From Actinernus sp. WN-2022 (lineage: Eukaryota; Cnidaria; Anthozoa; Actiniaria; Actinernidae), in assembly GCA_030867875.1 (NCBI GenBank), contig JAOWCC010000019.1, forward strand, positions 108,566,047 to 108,630,046: a DNA stretch of 64,000 nt, in the 5' to 3' direction. Positions 1-11,599 of this stretch are shown in pieces. Each line of letters opens with the position of its first letter. Position 1 is the stretch's first letter. The notes under the pieces were generated by a model. It was not told the DNA's origin. It saw only the letters and a program-made list of their open reading frames with translations, and did not search any database. Position numbers and translations under genes: made by a program.

Positions 1-204
1 GAAAAAGCGACAACAATTAGCATAAACACTATCGCAATCCAGGACATGAGCGAAAACAGCATCCCAATTAGCATTAGTCAAAGCATGGTTTAAGGACACC
101 TCGTCAACACTTGCGAAATTCCAAACCTTTCTCTTATAGCACTTAGGTTTATATACAGGAATTGACATTTTGCCGTAAATCACACTGTAGTCACAATTAG
201 AGGG

Positions 205-1045
205 CGGACTTAGAGTGCCTGAATACAAAACATCTCTGGGGAGTCAATAATAATGACATCTAAAATAGATTCGGTCGACTGAGTTACTCCAGTAGGTTCC
301 TTAATGAGTTGAGACAAATCATTGCATACTAAAAAATGCCAGAGTTTACCGCCAACAGAAGTATTAGGTGTTGAAGTTGGACCGAAGTTGTAATGCGCAT
401 TTAAATCTCCTAATAAAAAAGTAGCAGAGTAGCGCTTGGATTTGATTAGATCAAAGCGGTCTTGTAATACGGAGAAAAAATAGTCTTCTTCTTCAGCAAC
501 AGAGTCAGGTCTATAATAAACGCCGCAAAGTACTCTGAATTTACCAATAGTTAACTCCACCCACAAGCATTCAATATCATCACTTTCATATTCAGTTTTT
601 CTGGTGTAAGCTATGTGGTCAGCAATGTAAATAGCCACTTCCCCAGCCCTGCCCTCTAAACGACCTTTCTCAAGGGACTATGAAAGCCTTCAATTAACAA
701 TTGATCACTGGAAATACGGCTGGTCAATCATGACTCGGAAACGGGAAAGATGTCAAATTTATGCAAAAGAATCAACGAGGAAATTTCACTAAATTTGTCA
801 CTCAAACTGTCTGAAACACAAAAACTGCGAACATTCAAATGTGCAATAGAAAGGCTGAGCTGCCTGGGTCCGGGGTTTGGATGAATTTTACCTGAGATTA
901 ACAAAAGGGAAATCAAGACGACAAACGAGATTAGCATTTCTATGAAAGAGAAACCCACAAGAAATCTAGACATAGTTGGGATGAATCGACTATTAAAAAG
1001 CCCAATCGCCGCGCGATATTGCTGTAGCTCAACCCACATTGTGAT
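205..1045 (-). mobile_element. Decayed 5' part of an L2/CR1-like non-LTR retrotransposon ORF2
   Basis: Two minus-strand frames, about 1039-728 and 638-210, read as one ORF2 N-terminus. The first has a hydrophobic stretch, then SGKIHPNPGP, then an AHLNVRSFC segment, the usual opening of an apurinic-type endonuclease domain. The second continues the endonuclease with YYRPDS and the metal-site motif LLGDLNAH. A frameshift lies between 728 and 638. No reverse transcriptase follows on the low-coordinate side before the window ends, so the copy is truncated or runs off the window. The NPGP motif after a hydrophobic segment recalls 2A-like sequences reported in this class of element; here the usual Asp and Glu positions are Lys and His, so activity is doubtful. 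Confidence 0.75.
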
Positions 1046-1234
1046 ATGATACAGAGAATGGCTTACCTCTAGTCGAACTTAATGCAGCGTGAGAATATTT
1101 CCTTAAGTATCTAAAGGCCAAGAATACAAATACTGAAGACATAAATAGAGTCACAAATAATGTCATATTTAGTTTAATAAGGCAGATACATGAGGCCCTC
1201 GGTTTAGATGAAATCTTTTAAATCAGCCTCAGCG

Positions 1235-1725
1235 CGGATTCTTTTTGGGGGCTTATAAAGCCCCCAAAGTACTCTGAATGTTTTAAATGCAGCACAGCCG
1301 ATGGCTTATAGATTCCAATATCTATTTCTTCGAATTTTAGCTTTCTTTGTTTTCCAGTCTTCTCTTGGAAGCACTTGATATGATATTTTTCTCGTATTTC
1401 ATCCATTCGGCCCAAATCAAGATCAGGAGGAACTCAGAAAAATGGGTAAAATCTGTGAAACATCACGACCATCACAAAGCGTGACCATACAATTAATGAT
1501 AACGAATGAAAAGTCCGAAGACTACAGCAAAGCTGATATACAACGTAAAAATCTAACACAAAGCACTACGGTTAGCTAGGCCTGACACGAAAAGCGCTCG
1601 GACCAGATTGCAGCCAATTAATACAATTAATGCATAATTTAACGCATGCGCAGAAATGGTGTTGCACGGAACAAAAATAACCGCTTGCATTTTAAGACTC
1701 GGTGCTGCCACAGGCAGCCCGAGTA
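1235..1725 (-). mobile_element. Possible second Helentron-like copy (end matches the 38.3-kb terminus)
   Basis: The stretch 1640-1725 is closely similar to 38255-38340, the 5' terminus of the Helentron-like insertion described there: both carry GCATGCGCAGAA, then a TTTAAGACTCG block and the hairpin GCTGCC(A)CAGGCAGCCCGAGT. At 1249-1267 there is a hairpin of GGGGGCTT and its complement preceded (minus sense) by an AGAGTAC motif, which could be the 3' hairpin of the same element. The only open frame inside (1415-1218 minus, 65 codons) has no recognised domain. The element boundaries are inferred from one shared end only. Confidence 0.3.
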
Positions 1726-2204
1726 ATGAGCCCGACTGCTTGAATTGAGCTCTCCTTGAGTCATCGGGTTCATATTTTTAACTGACAGTCTGGTTTTTGT
1801 ATTATTGACATATTTGATTCACTGACGTGATTCTTTGTTAAGCGCGCCGCCTTCTGCCTCGATCAGTGACGCATGCCCTTGGTACATCAGTTCGCTGCAT
1901 GACATTCTACCCACGTGCGCGGGTACAAGCCGTATTAATATGTGTGCGTTTATATAGGCTAAGTTCATGTCATATTACATTCCTTAAGTTTTTCACTAGC
2001 TGAGGTAAACCACTCACTTAGTACACAAATAGCGCATTGGAACCGAATCCGGCGTAAGTTTTTTTCCTGATCATGACACAGTGGGTTTAAGTCTGAAGAC
2101 GCAAGGCCAGTTAGCTTCGGCTTAGTATAAGAACAATGGCTTGCTAGCCAACCCAGACAAATTCCAGTCATTAATACTGGCATTAATCCTAGAGACGTAG
2201 ATGC
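1726..2204. other. No gene seen
   Basis: AT-rich sequence with no coding signal I can support. A 72-codon minus-strand open frame at 2183-1965 shows no domain and no splice context. Confidence 0.4.
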
Positions 2205-2940
2205 TGATAATAATAAGAATGAAGCTATGCGTATAGACGATCAGGAAATCACGAGAACAGGGCAGATTAAGCTATTAGGTGTATACATTAACGAAAGTTT
2301 GAATTTTACTAGTCACATAAGTGAATAATGTACTAAGGCAGTAGTCAGAAAATTATGCGATTACGTAATCTTATACCTTGTACAGCTAAGCTATATATAT
2401 GTCGTCAACCCCACTTAACTTACTACCATTTATAGTTTGGCTTTTTTGTAAGTCATCAGATTGCAGGAAGCTCAGTTGAACGTGTTCAGGAGCGAGCGTT
2501 GAGGGCAGTCTACAGGTCTAAGTCAGAGTCATACCTGGAACTCCTGAACCGTGCCAAGCTACCAACATTGTATAATAGACGTTTACAGGATATTGCTACA
2601 CTGATGAATACGAACTTGTACCGAGTAGTGTCTCGGGCTTGATCAAAAGTACGCATTACTCGCTTAGAAACAGTGAATTCGACATACCGAGGTTTGAAAC
2701 AGTTAGTTATGGAAAGCATTCCGATTAGATACTTAGCCTGGCCGTTTATATGGACAAAGCTTAGGCCTAGTCTTAGGACTGTGTTTTAATTATAGTTATA
2801 GTAGATTTTAAAATTGTACATAACTCTAGGTAGGATACATTTTTCCTTTTATCTTATTTTACTCTATATTTCGATAAAGTGTCCCCCACTAGCTGAACAG
2901 CTAAGCACATTGACACTGAAATAAAGTTATTATTATTATC
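2205..2940 (+). pseudogene. Decayed C-terminal part of a CR1/L2-like reverse transcriptase plus 3' tail
   Basis: Plus-strand translation in shifting frames gives pieces such as LLGVYINESLNFTSHIS, then VERVQERALRAVY and THYSLRNSEFDIPRF, then RYGKHSIR-like sequence. These are the thumb and C-terminal segments typical of CR1/L2-type ORF2 proteins. Several stops and frameshifts break the frame. The copy ends in ACACTGAAATAAAGTTATTATTATTATC near 2915-2940, an AATAAA-like motif followed by a short TTA repeat, as expected of the 3' end of such an element. No endonuclease or catalytic YADD-type motif is left, so the copy is 5'-truncated and dead. Confidence 0.7.
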
Positions 2941-3517
2941 CTCTGCCGAAACTAATGCAAAAAATAATTTCGGAGCCATGATGTTTCTAAGATAAACCTG
3001 CGCAAGGTTAATTAAAACAAGCGTTTCTTCTGACATATGGGTTGATCCCCTCGACCTTGAAGCACTTTGTAAAGCTACAATAATAGCCGGCCAGTGCTTT
3101 TCAAATTGTTAGGAATTGTCGTAGTGGTGTGAGATAGTCTTTTAACACTGGCCCGGCCCGGCCATCTCAGCTCAAGTTTCTTCACCTATTTAATTACTTT
3201 GCGGCTGAGCAAGAGACAATCACTTGAAGACCGTAAATTGGCCTCTCAACTCATTACCGACGTCGAAAACTTGCAGTTGATTTATGTCTATTGAATACAA
3301 ACATAGTTATAACAATGAAGAACTTTCAAACTTAAATGAATATCAAACGTGACCGTAATTCATCTCTTCTTAGAGCAGAGTGGGACAAACTACGGCATTC
3401 CGTAGCCTTACCGTAACCGTACCAACCTTACTCTACCGTAACTCTGTAATTTGATTGGATCCGTAGGACAAAAACAAGGAGTTATCAGTTTTATGAATTT
3501 AAAAAAATATGTTTGTG
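2941..3517. other. No gene seen
   Basis: Unremarkable AT-rich sequence. A short stretch near 3390-3450 repeats CCGTA and TACCGTAAC motifs. No supported coding region. Confidence 0.4.
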
Positions 3518-3521
3518 TTAA

Positions 3522-4088
3522 AGTGCCTATGAAATGAAAAAATCGGTCCGTTTTTATTTTATTTTATTAAATTATAGACTTCCCTTAGCCATCAATTTGG
3601 AGAGCACGAACATAATTTTATTTCGTATCGAAGTCAGGCGGAATTGCCAAAATCTGGCGACAATTTTTACGCCGTAAAATCCTGATATGCAGGAGCCCAG
3701 ATATGCTAATCACATGCGTGACGTCACTGGGTTTGCGCATTTATATTCACAAAGCCGACTGCAAGGTTCTATAAAACAAATATGGCCATCTTCAAGGTTT
3801 CTCAAAGTATTACATATTTAAATTGAAAACTGGCCAAAAATGCACTTAGTTTGTAGTATTTATGGAGACGAATATAAATGAGTACACCTTGTGACGTCAC
3901 GCATGTGATTACCATATCTTTAACGGCGTAAAAATTGTCGTCAGATTTTGGCAATTTCGCCTGACTTCGATACGAAGCAAAAATATGTTCGCGCTCTCCA
4001 TATTGATCTTTATTTGTACAAAATGACTAAGAGAAACCTAGAATTTAATAAAATAAAAACGGGATCCATTTTTTCATTTCATTGCACT
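3522..4088. mobile_element. Foldback MITE with TTAA target duplication
   Basis: Termini are AGTGCCTATGAAATG at the left and CATTTCATTGCACT at the right, and the two halves are inverted copies (for example GTCAGGCGGAATTGCC at about 3631 against GGCAATTTCGCCTGAC at about 3946). TTAA stands directly outside both ends (3518-3521 and 4089-4092). A TTAA target duplication is known for piggyBac and Kolobok elements; which one applies is not resolved. No protein is encoded. Confidence 0.8.
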
Positions 4089-4092
4089 TTAA

Positions 4093-4576
4093 AGTAACAA
4101 ATCAGCCGAATACACAATATTCAAAGTACTGTATAGGACTATTATTAGTTAATTTTTGGGCGCAAAACGTTTTTGAAAATGTACCAGAAATTTATTTTTG
4201 ACCAAAACGAAGGATTAACTGATATAGAACTCTTATAAATCACATTACTGCTGATAATATAGCATATCTATCAAGCAAATTAATTGAACAAAACCGCGGT
4301 TTTATAGAATGAGTATAGTCATAACGCATTTTGTATTTTGGCGGGTACGAATTCGAGCTATCACTTTGTGAGTTGATGTATTGCGAGTCATTTTGAGACG
4401 ACATGCAATAAACACAGAACACTTTTGCCATCTTTTATTAATAAAAAGCTGTTCGTTTAGCACAATAATAGTTCTATATAAGGGTTTCATTGCGCTTTGT
4501 CTCGGGAAACTTGACGGATTTCGGGAAGCAAAACTCACTGTTTCCCTCGGAACCAGTCATTAATTAAGTGTTATTA
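4093..4576. other. No gene seen between two MITEs
   Basis: AT-rich spacer. Short open frames at 4240-4563 on both strands lack domains and splice context and are not called. Confidence 0.4.
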
Positions 4577-5123
4577 CAGTACGACTACTGAACCCAGGGT
4601 CAACCAATCACAATGCAGAACGAAAACAAAGCATTTCAACTTACGTTTATTTGAGCCAATCAGTGTCGAGTAGAAAACAACAGCATTTCAACTTGCTCAA
4701 CTCTTCGACGGTAAAAGGCAATTCGTTGTGAAGTCGAAGTATTTTGAATGAAGAATAGAGCGGTTTTCAGTTGAGTGTATTGAAACCAAACGCAAATTAC
4801 CCACAGCCAGCCAATCATAGCAGCGAGTAATCACAAGTAACTCATAAATGGCTTCCCTGTGAGCCAATGACAAACCAAAGCAAAACCAAAACCAATTTAC
4901 GTTTAGTTTTACTTTGGATTCTGATTGGTTGGTTTACTTTCTCATCCAATAGGAGAGCTTAGTAAACGCAAAACCAAAACACTTCCGACACTCAATTGAA
5001 ATCCGCTGTATCGCGTGGATATGCCGCTAGGGTGTGATTTGTATTTTGGAATGCTTTGTTTTCGTTCTGCAATATGTTTAGTGCTCGTTGTCTAAAATAT
5101 AAGTGGTTTCAGTAGTCACACTG
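4577..5123. mobile_element. Foldback MITE, Tc1/mariner-like ends (TA flanks)
   Basis: Left end CAGTACGACTACTGAACCC and right end GGTTTCAGTAGTCACACTG are inverted copies, and both are flanked by TA (4575-4576, 5124-5125). The CAGT start with TA flanks is the pattern of Tc1/mariner elements. A second inverted pair lies inside (AGAACGAAAACAAAGCATTTC at about 4617 and its complement near 5048). Interior AAACCAAAACCAA motifs recur near 63.05-63.15 kb. There is no transposase. Confidence 0.7.
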
Positions 5124-5177
5124 TAAAATAAAAAATGGACTGAATGTACATGTAATGAATATGTATTTAATATTTAG

Positions 5178-5474
5178 CTGCAACCGGAAGTAATGTGTCC
5201 TGTAAGATCTTCACCAAGGATAGGAGCGGCCCTGCAGTCATCGCAAGGAACCCTGGGGAATCAGTGATACTGAACTGTACCGTGATGTTTGGGGGTCCTG
5301 TGGAAGAGATCACGTGGAAGAAGGATGGGAATCATTTGACGACTGTTGCAGGCCCGGTTAGCTCTTCCCTGCTCACCTTGAAGCATTTATCTGCTTGGCA
5401 CCCTGGTGTTTACGAGTGCTTGATAAGGTCCAGTGATAGTCAGGATATTTCTCAGATCATTTTGCGAATGAACA
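5178..5474 (+). CDS. Ig-domain exon 1 of a multi-exon immunoglobulin-superfamily gene
   Basis: The exon starts after TTTAATATTTAG and ends at AACA before a consensus donor GTAAGT. Both borders are phase 1, the symmetrical arrangement typical of single-Ig exons. The translation has the Ig landmarks in order: VILNCTV (first Cys), ITWKKDG (core Trp), a LLTLKHL strand and HPGVYECLIRS (the Gly-x-Tyr-x-Cys of strand F). It encodes about 98 residues, the usual size for one Ig domain. No signal peptide or upstream exon is recognisable here, so the gene's 5' part lies further upstream or outside the window. Likely role is extracellular adhesion or receptor function; the exact family is not identifiable from one domain. 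Confidence 0.75.
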
Positions 5475-5639
5475 GTAAGTATTGAACTATTCAGTAGCAT
5501 TGAACCATTTTAATGTTTTTGACTGAAAAAAACGGTGAATTAAATGCTATATATCATTCAGCTCCAATTCGTAGTTACTGGACCGCCATTTTGAAAGGTA
5601 ACCAAGCCTTTGGTGATATCGAGGCTGGAGTTTGTATCA
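5475..5639 (+). other. Intron start and left arm of a repeat-bearing element
   Basis: About 5592-5630 (GTAACCAAGCC... GAGGCTGGAGTT) is inversely related to 6098-6140 (AACTCC...GAGGCTAAGGCCTGGTTAC), so the 90-bp tandem array may sit inside a short terminal-inverted-repeat element. Confidence 0.35.
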
Positions 5640-6115
5640 CAATAGAGTCAACTCCAGCCTCCATGGCTTGTATCTAGTTAGCATGATAATCAAAATATAT
5701 CCATATTCATAGAACGAGGGTGTGTATTAGTGCAGAGTCAACTCCAGCCTCCATAGCTTGTATCTAGTTAGCATGATAATCACAATCTATCCATATTCAT
5801 AGAAAGAGGGTTTGTATCAGTGCAGAGTCAACTCCAGCCTCCATGGCTTGTATCTAGTTAGCATGATAATCAAAATCTATCCATATTCATAGAAAGAGGG
5901 TTTGTATCAGTGCAGGGTCAACTCCAGCCTCCATGGCTTGTATCTAGTTAGCATGATAATCAAAATCTATCCATACTCATAGAAGCAGGGTTTGTATCAG
6001 TGCACGGAGTCAACTCCAGCCTCCATGGCTTGTATCTAGTTAGCATGATAATCAAAATCTATCCATATTCATAGAAAGAGGGTTCGTATCAGTGCAGGGT
6101 CAACTCCATCCTCCA
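5640..6115. repeat. Tandem repeat, 90-bp unit, about 5 copies
   Basis: AGAGTCAACTCCAGCCTCC recurs with a 90-base spacing from about 5644 (5734, 5824, 5914, then 6005 after a small insertion). Units differ by a few substitutions, for example ATAGCTTG for ATGGCTTG and AAGCAGGG for AAGAGGG. The array lies in the first intron of the Ig gene. Confidence 0.9.
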
Positions 6116-6849
6116 TGCGAGGCTAAGGCCTGGTTACTTTTATTGTGACGGCGCGAGAATCTAAAATAGAGACAGCCAGGGTACAAACCACAGTAGACAG
6201 AGCTTTTTATAGTTAGTACGCTCACCGTAAAGACTGGTTGCCTATCCTGACTGGTCTCCTTCAGGGCCTTTTCGTATCAAGCGCAACTTCCTATATGTCC
6301 TTTCCATAGTTCAGTACGTTCCGATATATGAGGCACGAAGGATATATTAGTAACCATAGTAACCATACGACAAAGATACCACCAACACTCCCGGTCCATG
6401 CCGCATTAGTCAACCAATCACAACGCTCCGTTTGGTTTAACGTGTATCCAGTGATCGGCCCCATTTCCTCCCTGATACTGTCAGTCAATACTGGTCAGGT
6501 ACGACACTGGTACAATCAACTAAAAGTCGAGTCGATTAAGATATGCTAATATAACCGCTGTGGGAAGCAAGTAGCAGCTGACGTTTCGAGCGTTAGCCCT
6601 TCGTCAGAGCAAAAATGGTGTCTACCGCTGCGGCGTATGCAGGGTTCTCTGAGAGCGGGCTCGAAGGGGATTGCGATCATGACAACTTCTTTGTTTTTCT
6701 TTATAAAAGGGAGGGAGTGAAGGGGTTACCAGAGAAAGGGGTTACCAGAGAAAGGGGGTTTGGTAGAATCCGCCGCAGCTACTGGTAGTAGACTGGTAGT
6801 ATTCAAAACTTGTATTTTCTATTGTGATATATGAGCATAAAACGTTGAT
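6116..6849. other. Intronic sequence with short repeats
   Basis: At 6575-6610 is a GACGTTTCGAGCGTTAGCC stretch whose complement (CTGACGAAGGGCTAACGC) resembles transposon-derived sequence I associate with cnidarian and other invertebrate genomes; the match is from memory. At 6720-6765 GGGGTTACCAGAGAAA is repeated. No supported gene. Confidence 0.35.
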
Positions 6850-7013
6850 ATCAATAATAATAATAATATAATAATAATATATATTTTATTTCAACACGGT
6901 CGTTCTATCAGTCTAATACAACACTGTTTTCCATAAAAGTCGTGTATAAAATATTTAAATATAGAATATATTATGATATAAAATGATGATATGAAAAGGA
7001 TAAAATGCTCAAT

Positions 7014-9440
7014 TTACAGGGCATCAAAGAAGCAGTGGGGTAATTTGTTCATCTTATTTCTAAAATTAGTAATTGATTTGGAAAGTCGTATCTCTTCAAG
7101 TCGGTCCCATTCTAATTTTTCAAGAAGAGGGCCAGCACTATCATCGAAGTTTGAATTTGTAATTATTCTGGCTGCTCGATTTTGAAGTTTTTGTAATTTT
7201 TTGGAAAGCTCAGTGCCCAGTCCATCCCAGACTATGCTGCAGCAATCAAAATTTGGTTGGATAAGAGTTTTATACATAGTTTCGAGGGAGGACATTGGGA
7301 CAAAGGGCTTTATCCGTTTAAGCGCGCCAATCGCACCTGCGATTTTACTTGAAATCTTCTCGACATGGCTTGCCCAAGTAAGTGATTCGTCAATATAAAC
7401 CCCTAGTGACTTTGCCGAGGCTATTCTAGGGAAGACTTCATCTGCAATCTGTAATGTTGGGGAAATCATATGGGAGGATCTTTCTCGTAAGCCCAATAGT
7501 AGATATTCCGTTTTTGTCGATGTTGAACTTTAGCTCAATCTCTGCGCTGGAATTACTTGCCATTGTAATACTAGTATCGTCTACATACATTTGTGTGTTT
7601 GAAAACTCTAGGCAATTTGGAAGGTTATTAATATAAAGCAAAAACAATAAAGGCCCTAAAATAGTTTCTGGGGAATGCCACAGGAAAGGACTTCAGTGTC
7701 TGACAATATTCCGTCGACCACACACTTCTGCTCTATTCCACTAAGATATGATTTAAACCATGCGGTACTGGACTGACACGCGCCGTAGTTTTGTCGTTTT
7801 TGTAGCAGAATTGTGTGGTCAACAGTGTCGAACGCTTTTTTTTTATGTCAATGAAAATAATGGCGTTAATCAAACCATTGTCTATGTTCAAAGCCCATTT
7901 GTCAGTGGCATCAGTAGCGCAGTAACTGTTGAATGCAGCTTACGAAAACCAGATTGACAATTTGTTAGTAAGCCATTATTTTGTAAATATGTATAGAGCT
8001 GGTCGTAAATGATGCGTTCAATTACTTTTGCTATTGCTGGTATCACGGAAATCGGCCTGTAATTGTTTCTGTCTGAGCGCGTCCCGCTTTTGTACACAGG
8101 ACTAACTTTTGCCTGTTTCCACTCCCTAGGAAATATCTCTTGGGTAATGGATGTATTAAATAAAAGCGTAAGCGAATCGTAGATCATATCAGCGCCTACT
8201 TTAAGTAATTTGCATGGAATGCTGTCTAAGCCAGTTGCTTGCGATGATGATAGGTTTTTTAGGAGTTTGTAAACGACATTCCTGGTTGTATGATGGACAG
8301 AAACTGAAGAGGTACTGCAGCGCGGTAAAAATTTTTGGAAGTCATCATTATACTCATTTCCAAAATTCTTCTCGGCTATGTTAGGCCCAACATTTACAAA
8401 GTGTTTATTAAAGACGCCGGCTATCTCTGCTGGCTTTGTGATTTCCTTATCATCAGAATCTATCTTCACAATACTGCCGGCTATTTTCGCGCTGCGTCCA
8501 GTCACCTCATTAATTATTCTCCAGGTCTGTTTTGGCGTTGAGTTATTATCACTAAGCTTAGTTCTATAGAATTCTGATTTTGTTTGGCGCGTCATTTTGT
8601 CGCGCCTAGTACGTATTGGTGCATGCTTATCTGCTACTCTGAGAAAGTCCAACTTCCATTGCGCCCACATGCTTTCAATGTTGTCATGGTTTTCCAGAAG
8701 GAACCATGGGACTTTCTCTAAGTCTGCTATAAATTTTTCAGAGTCAAAGTTTTTAAGTTGTCTATAACTAATAAATATATGACCAGCATTAGGTACAATA
8801 GAAATCTTGCGGTAGGCGTAAATTAGACCGTGATCGCTTATGCCGAGACGCAGCACACCGGATCGGACAACTTTGTGTGGACTATTTGTAAGTACAAGGT
8901 CAATTAATTAAGGTACTCGCCGTCACTCTAGTTGGTTCCTTTATCAATTGAGCCAACTGGTAGAGAACGAGAACATATCTGATTTAACGATTTTGTTGGA
9001 CCGTCAGGTTGACTGGCTGAGACGTTGCAATTAAGATCGCCTAAAATGTACAGTTCTTTGACCCCACAATCAGTTCTGCCAACAAAAGTTTCAAATTCCG
9101 TGAGAATATCCATGCACGAATTTGGTGGCCTGTACCAGGTGGCTACTAAAAATGGTTTTGACTTAGGTTTGTAAATTTCAATACAGATGCACTCAATTGA
9201 TTCTGGTACTAGATCCTTTCTAATTTTGTGAACAATATTTGAACGGACGAATAGGCAGCAACCGCCTCCAGAACGGTTCCTGTCTTTGCGTATAATATTA
9301 TAACCATTGATATGGTTTCTTGATCTGCGACTAGGGCATCGAGCCTAGTTTCATTAATAGCTAAAATATCAAGCATTTGGTCGGCCATACTCGAAGCTCA
9401 TCGATGTATTTAGTTAAGCTAACAATATTGAGCGAGACCA
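7014..9440 (-). pseudogene. ORF2 (endonuclease plus reverse transcriptase) of the L2-like element
   Basis: From 9440 down, the translation starts SLNIVSLTKYIDELR, an endonuclease opening, with a later YILGDLNCN metal-site motif (9113-8928). The RT begins at 8856 with DHGLIYAYR and contains KHAPIRTRR, QATGLDSIPCKLLK, NNYRPISVIPAIAKVIER and SGFRKLHSTVTALL. It breaks near 7888 and resumes at 7647 with LYINNLPN and MYVDDTSIT, where the usual FADD is YVDD. A further shift leads to the C-terminal segment 7496-7014 (LGVYIDESLTWASHV, FDCCSIVWDGLG). At least three frameshifts separate the parts. The host Ig gene reads the other way across it. Confidence 0.8.
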
Positions 9441-9472
9441 TTTTGAATCCTCTTTGATTCGGAAGTACATTT

Positions 9473-10440
9473 TCAGATTCTGTAGAATTTTACACCGAAC
9501 AAACTGCTTCTTTGATCGCATCCTAATCTAGAATAACAATTTTTTTGAAGATGTTGTATATAATTTCTAGCTAATTTCTTAGTGCCTTCAGCATTGGGGT
9601 GAAGGCCTCCAGTGTTCAGATCGTTACTACTAATGTTGGAGTTATCGATTAAGTCCCAGTTATTCTGGTTGTAGAACTTTAGTAAAATCTTATTTACATT
9701 GATCACATTGTCATTTAAGTACGGGTAATCAGGCTAGAGATGGTAATTTTTAGATCAGGATTCTCGGTAGTAATGCTGTGAGCTAAATCAATTAAGCTTT
9801 CAGCTACCATTCTAGGTTCCGATATAATTAGATCTTTTGTACCTGCATGTAGGATTATCTCATCAGGGTTTTTTCTTACAATTGGCTTGATGAAGTCGCC
9901 CATGTCTTGAATGGTAGCACCGGGAAAAGACATATTATTTACCTTATGCGTCTTTGACATTTTCCAACTTTGAAGGTGTTTCGTAATTGACTCACCGGCG
10001 ATTACAATATTGGATTTCTTGGGTCTCCTGGAACTACAGGGGCCCGGCGTTCTCTGTTGCTCTCCGCTGTCTGTCAACTTGGTTGGATCTGGTGTTTGTG
10101 GTTTACTTTTTTCTTGTTATTTTTCTTTCTGTTCGGGACGGTGGTAAAATTCTCTTCGGCTTCAGCCTCAGACTTCCTTTCTGAAGTCACTGCTGGTTCG
10201 CTGTTCTGGCCGGTCTCTGTTGTTTTTGAAGAGGGTTGGTATGGAATTCGGGCTTTGGAGTTCTCTTGAAACAATCGTCGAGGCCAGACGCAGCGAGTCC
10301 CTTTCTTCCTTGACGTTTGAGATCTAGTTTCGTAGAGAAACAATCGTATTGCGCAGCCTTTCGTTTTCTTCTCTGAATTTTGTATTCTTCTGGTTCATAG
10401 GTTCCCTGATTGCATCAATTGATTTGCCGTCCACAGTTTC
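9473..10440 (-). pseudogene. ORF1 with coiled coil and SGNH-esterase-like domain
   Basis: The minus-strand reading starts with a Lys/Glu-rich coiled-coil-like stretch (FREENERLRN, near 10350) and a basic linker, then KKSNIVIAGESITKHLQSW, a strand resembling SGNH block I but with GES where GDS is expected. HAGTKDLI corresponds to block III GTNDL, and GGLHPNAEGTKKLA to the catalytic-His block V. Esterase domains in ORF1 are known from CR1-group non-LTR elements. The reading is split over at least three frames (10343-10074, 10077-9715, 9706-9473) and the catalytic positions are altered, so it is not functional. Confidence 0.7.
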
Positions 10441-10607
10441 GATATCTCTGTCTGTATATCAGTTTGATTGTTACTCCCTATAATCCAAATAAAAAATCAG
10501 ACAGCCCTTAGATACGACAGACATTCTCATATCCGCCACTATGATGCACTCGGACCAAAACTGAATAAACTCTCGCTTACCGATGTCTTTATTGTCTTAT
10601 ATTCCAG

Positions 10608-10901
10608 AGCCCCCACACATAACAGTCACATACACCTCGTTGTCACTGTGTGTAGGAGACCAAATCAAGATCCCTTGTACTGCTACGGGTGTACCAACGC
10701 CGGCTATCACATGGCTCCGAGGTAGGGGTCACAGGACTCTACGACATGGGGACATGAAGGGAAGGGTCTCTCTGAGGCGAGAGTCGAACGCTCTAGTTCT
10801 CATCATCGACAAAGCAACTAAAGACGACAAGGGACTGTATATTTGCCATGCTAACAACACAGCCGGTGAACGCGTGCAGTCTGTGTATGTAGCTATAAGA
10901 T
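10608..10901 (+). CDS. Ig-domain exon 2 (I-set type)
   Basis: Acceptor TTATATTCCAG precedes the exon, donor GTAAGT follows, and both borders are phase 1. The translation has SLCVGDQIKIPCTATG (first Cys), ITWLRGRG (Trp), LVLIIDKATKDDKGLYICHA (second Cys in the D-x-G-x-Y-x-C pattern) and a terminal NNTAGERVQSVYV strand. The PTPAITW and NTAGE segments are typical of I-set domains in adhesion molecules and receptor ectodomains. It follows exon 1 after a 5.1-kb intron filled by an antisense retrotransposon. Confidence 0.8.
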
Positions 10902-10994
10902 GTAAGTATTTTCTCCTACGTCTGGCTCCACATTGAGTTAAACTCCGTTTTAAACAGCGTTCAACTGCTGTCAGTGACCGCGCCTTTTGTAGGA

Positions 10995-11290
10995 TACGAT
11001 CACGTGGTTGTATCGGATGGAAAAACATCTGACTTTATTTAATAATTAAAGGCTCTTATACGAGATCTGTAGTGTTACTAGCAAAACCTGTTTGTAAATG
11101 ATATTTTCCACCTCCAATCGATTGTCAATCTTTCTAAAACTGCATTTTTGAAGATTGTTTGCCATCCAGTAAAACCTTTCCCATGGGATTATGAGCTCAA
11201 TTCATTGATTAATTGAAGTGATCTACCAGCACGTGACTGTTTCCTGCAAAAGGCCTATCGAATGGAACTCGAGATACTCTCAATAAGGCT
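10995..11290. repeat. Dispersed repeat family, copy A
   Basis: Shares long stretches with 15091-15203 plus 15829-15965 and with 47610-47850. Landmarks: TCACGTG..TTGTA, TACGAGATCTGTAGTGTTA, GCAAAACCTGTTTGTAAATG, TTTTCCACCTCCAA, CCATCCAGTAAAACCTTTCCC, GCACGTGACTGTTTCC. No TIR was recognised; this may be a SINE-like or MITE-derived family. Confidence 0.7.
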
Positions 11291-11599
11291 AAACAACAAA
11301 CACAATATTTTGAGATAGGAGAGCAATACCTTGCGAATGATATGACGGGTGAGCTGTTTTGATGAAGGATGGCAGTATTAAAGTGGACTATCAAATATTA
11401 CTGGCCAGCTACCATGGCCTGAAACTGACCAAATTGTTCTTTGTTTCTCTCTGAAGAATTATTCTTTATCCACTCGAACTATTGCCGTCCTTCATCACAA
11501 TTCTCTCAGATTTTCTCAACTCCTTTCAGTTTCTTTTTCCGAAAACATTTTGCGCATGCGCATACATGTATTTATGTTTGCAATCCTTGATATCGGCAG

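Larger units (their letters stand above)
6850..10450 (-). mobile_element. L2/CR1-like non-LTR retrotransposon with esterase-type ORF1, decayed
   Basis: A long minus-strand element with a coiled-coil plus esterase ORF1 (about 10440-9473), endonuclease (about 9440-8900) and reverse transcriptase (8856-7014). The 3' end is near 6850, where the plus strand shows an AATAATAATATAATAAT run. The whole element lies antisense in the intron between Ig exons 1 and 2. Multiple frameshifts and altered catalytic residues mark it as inactive. Confidence 0.8.

Noticed and set aside
6291..6549. Overlapping short frames on both strands near 6.3-6.5 kb
   Set aside because: No splice signals in phase with the Ig gene, no domain, and open on both strands by chance.
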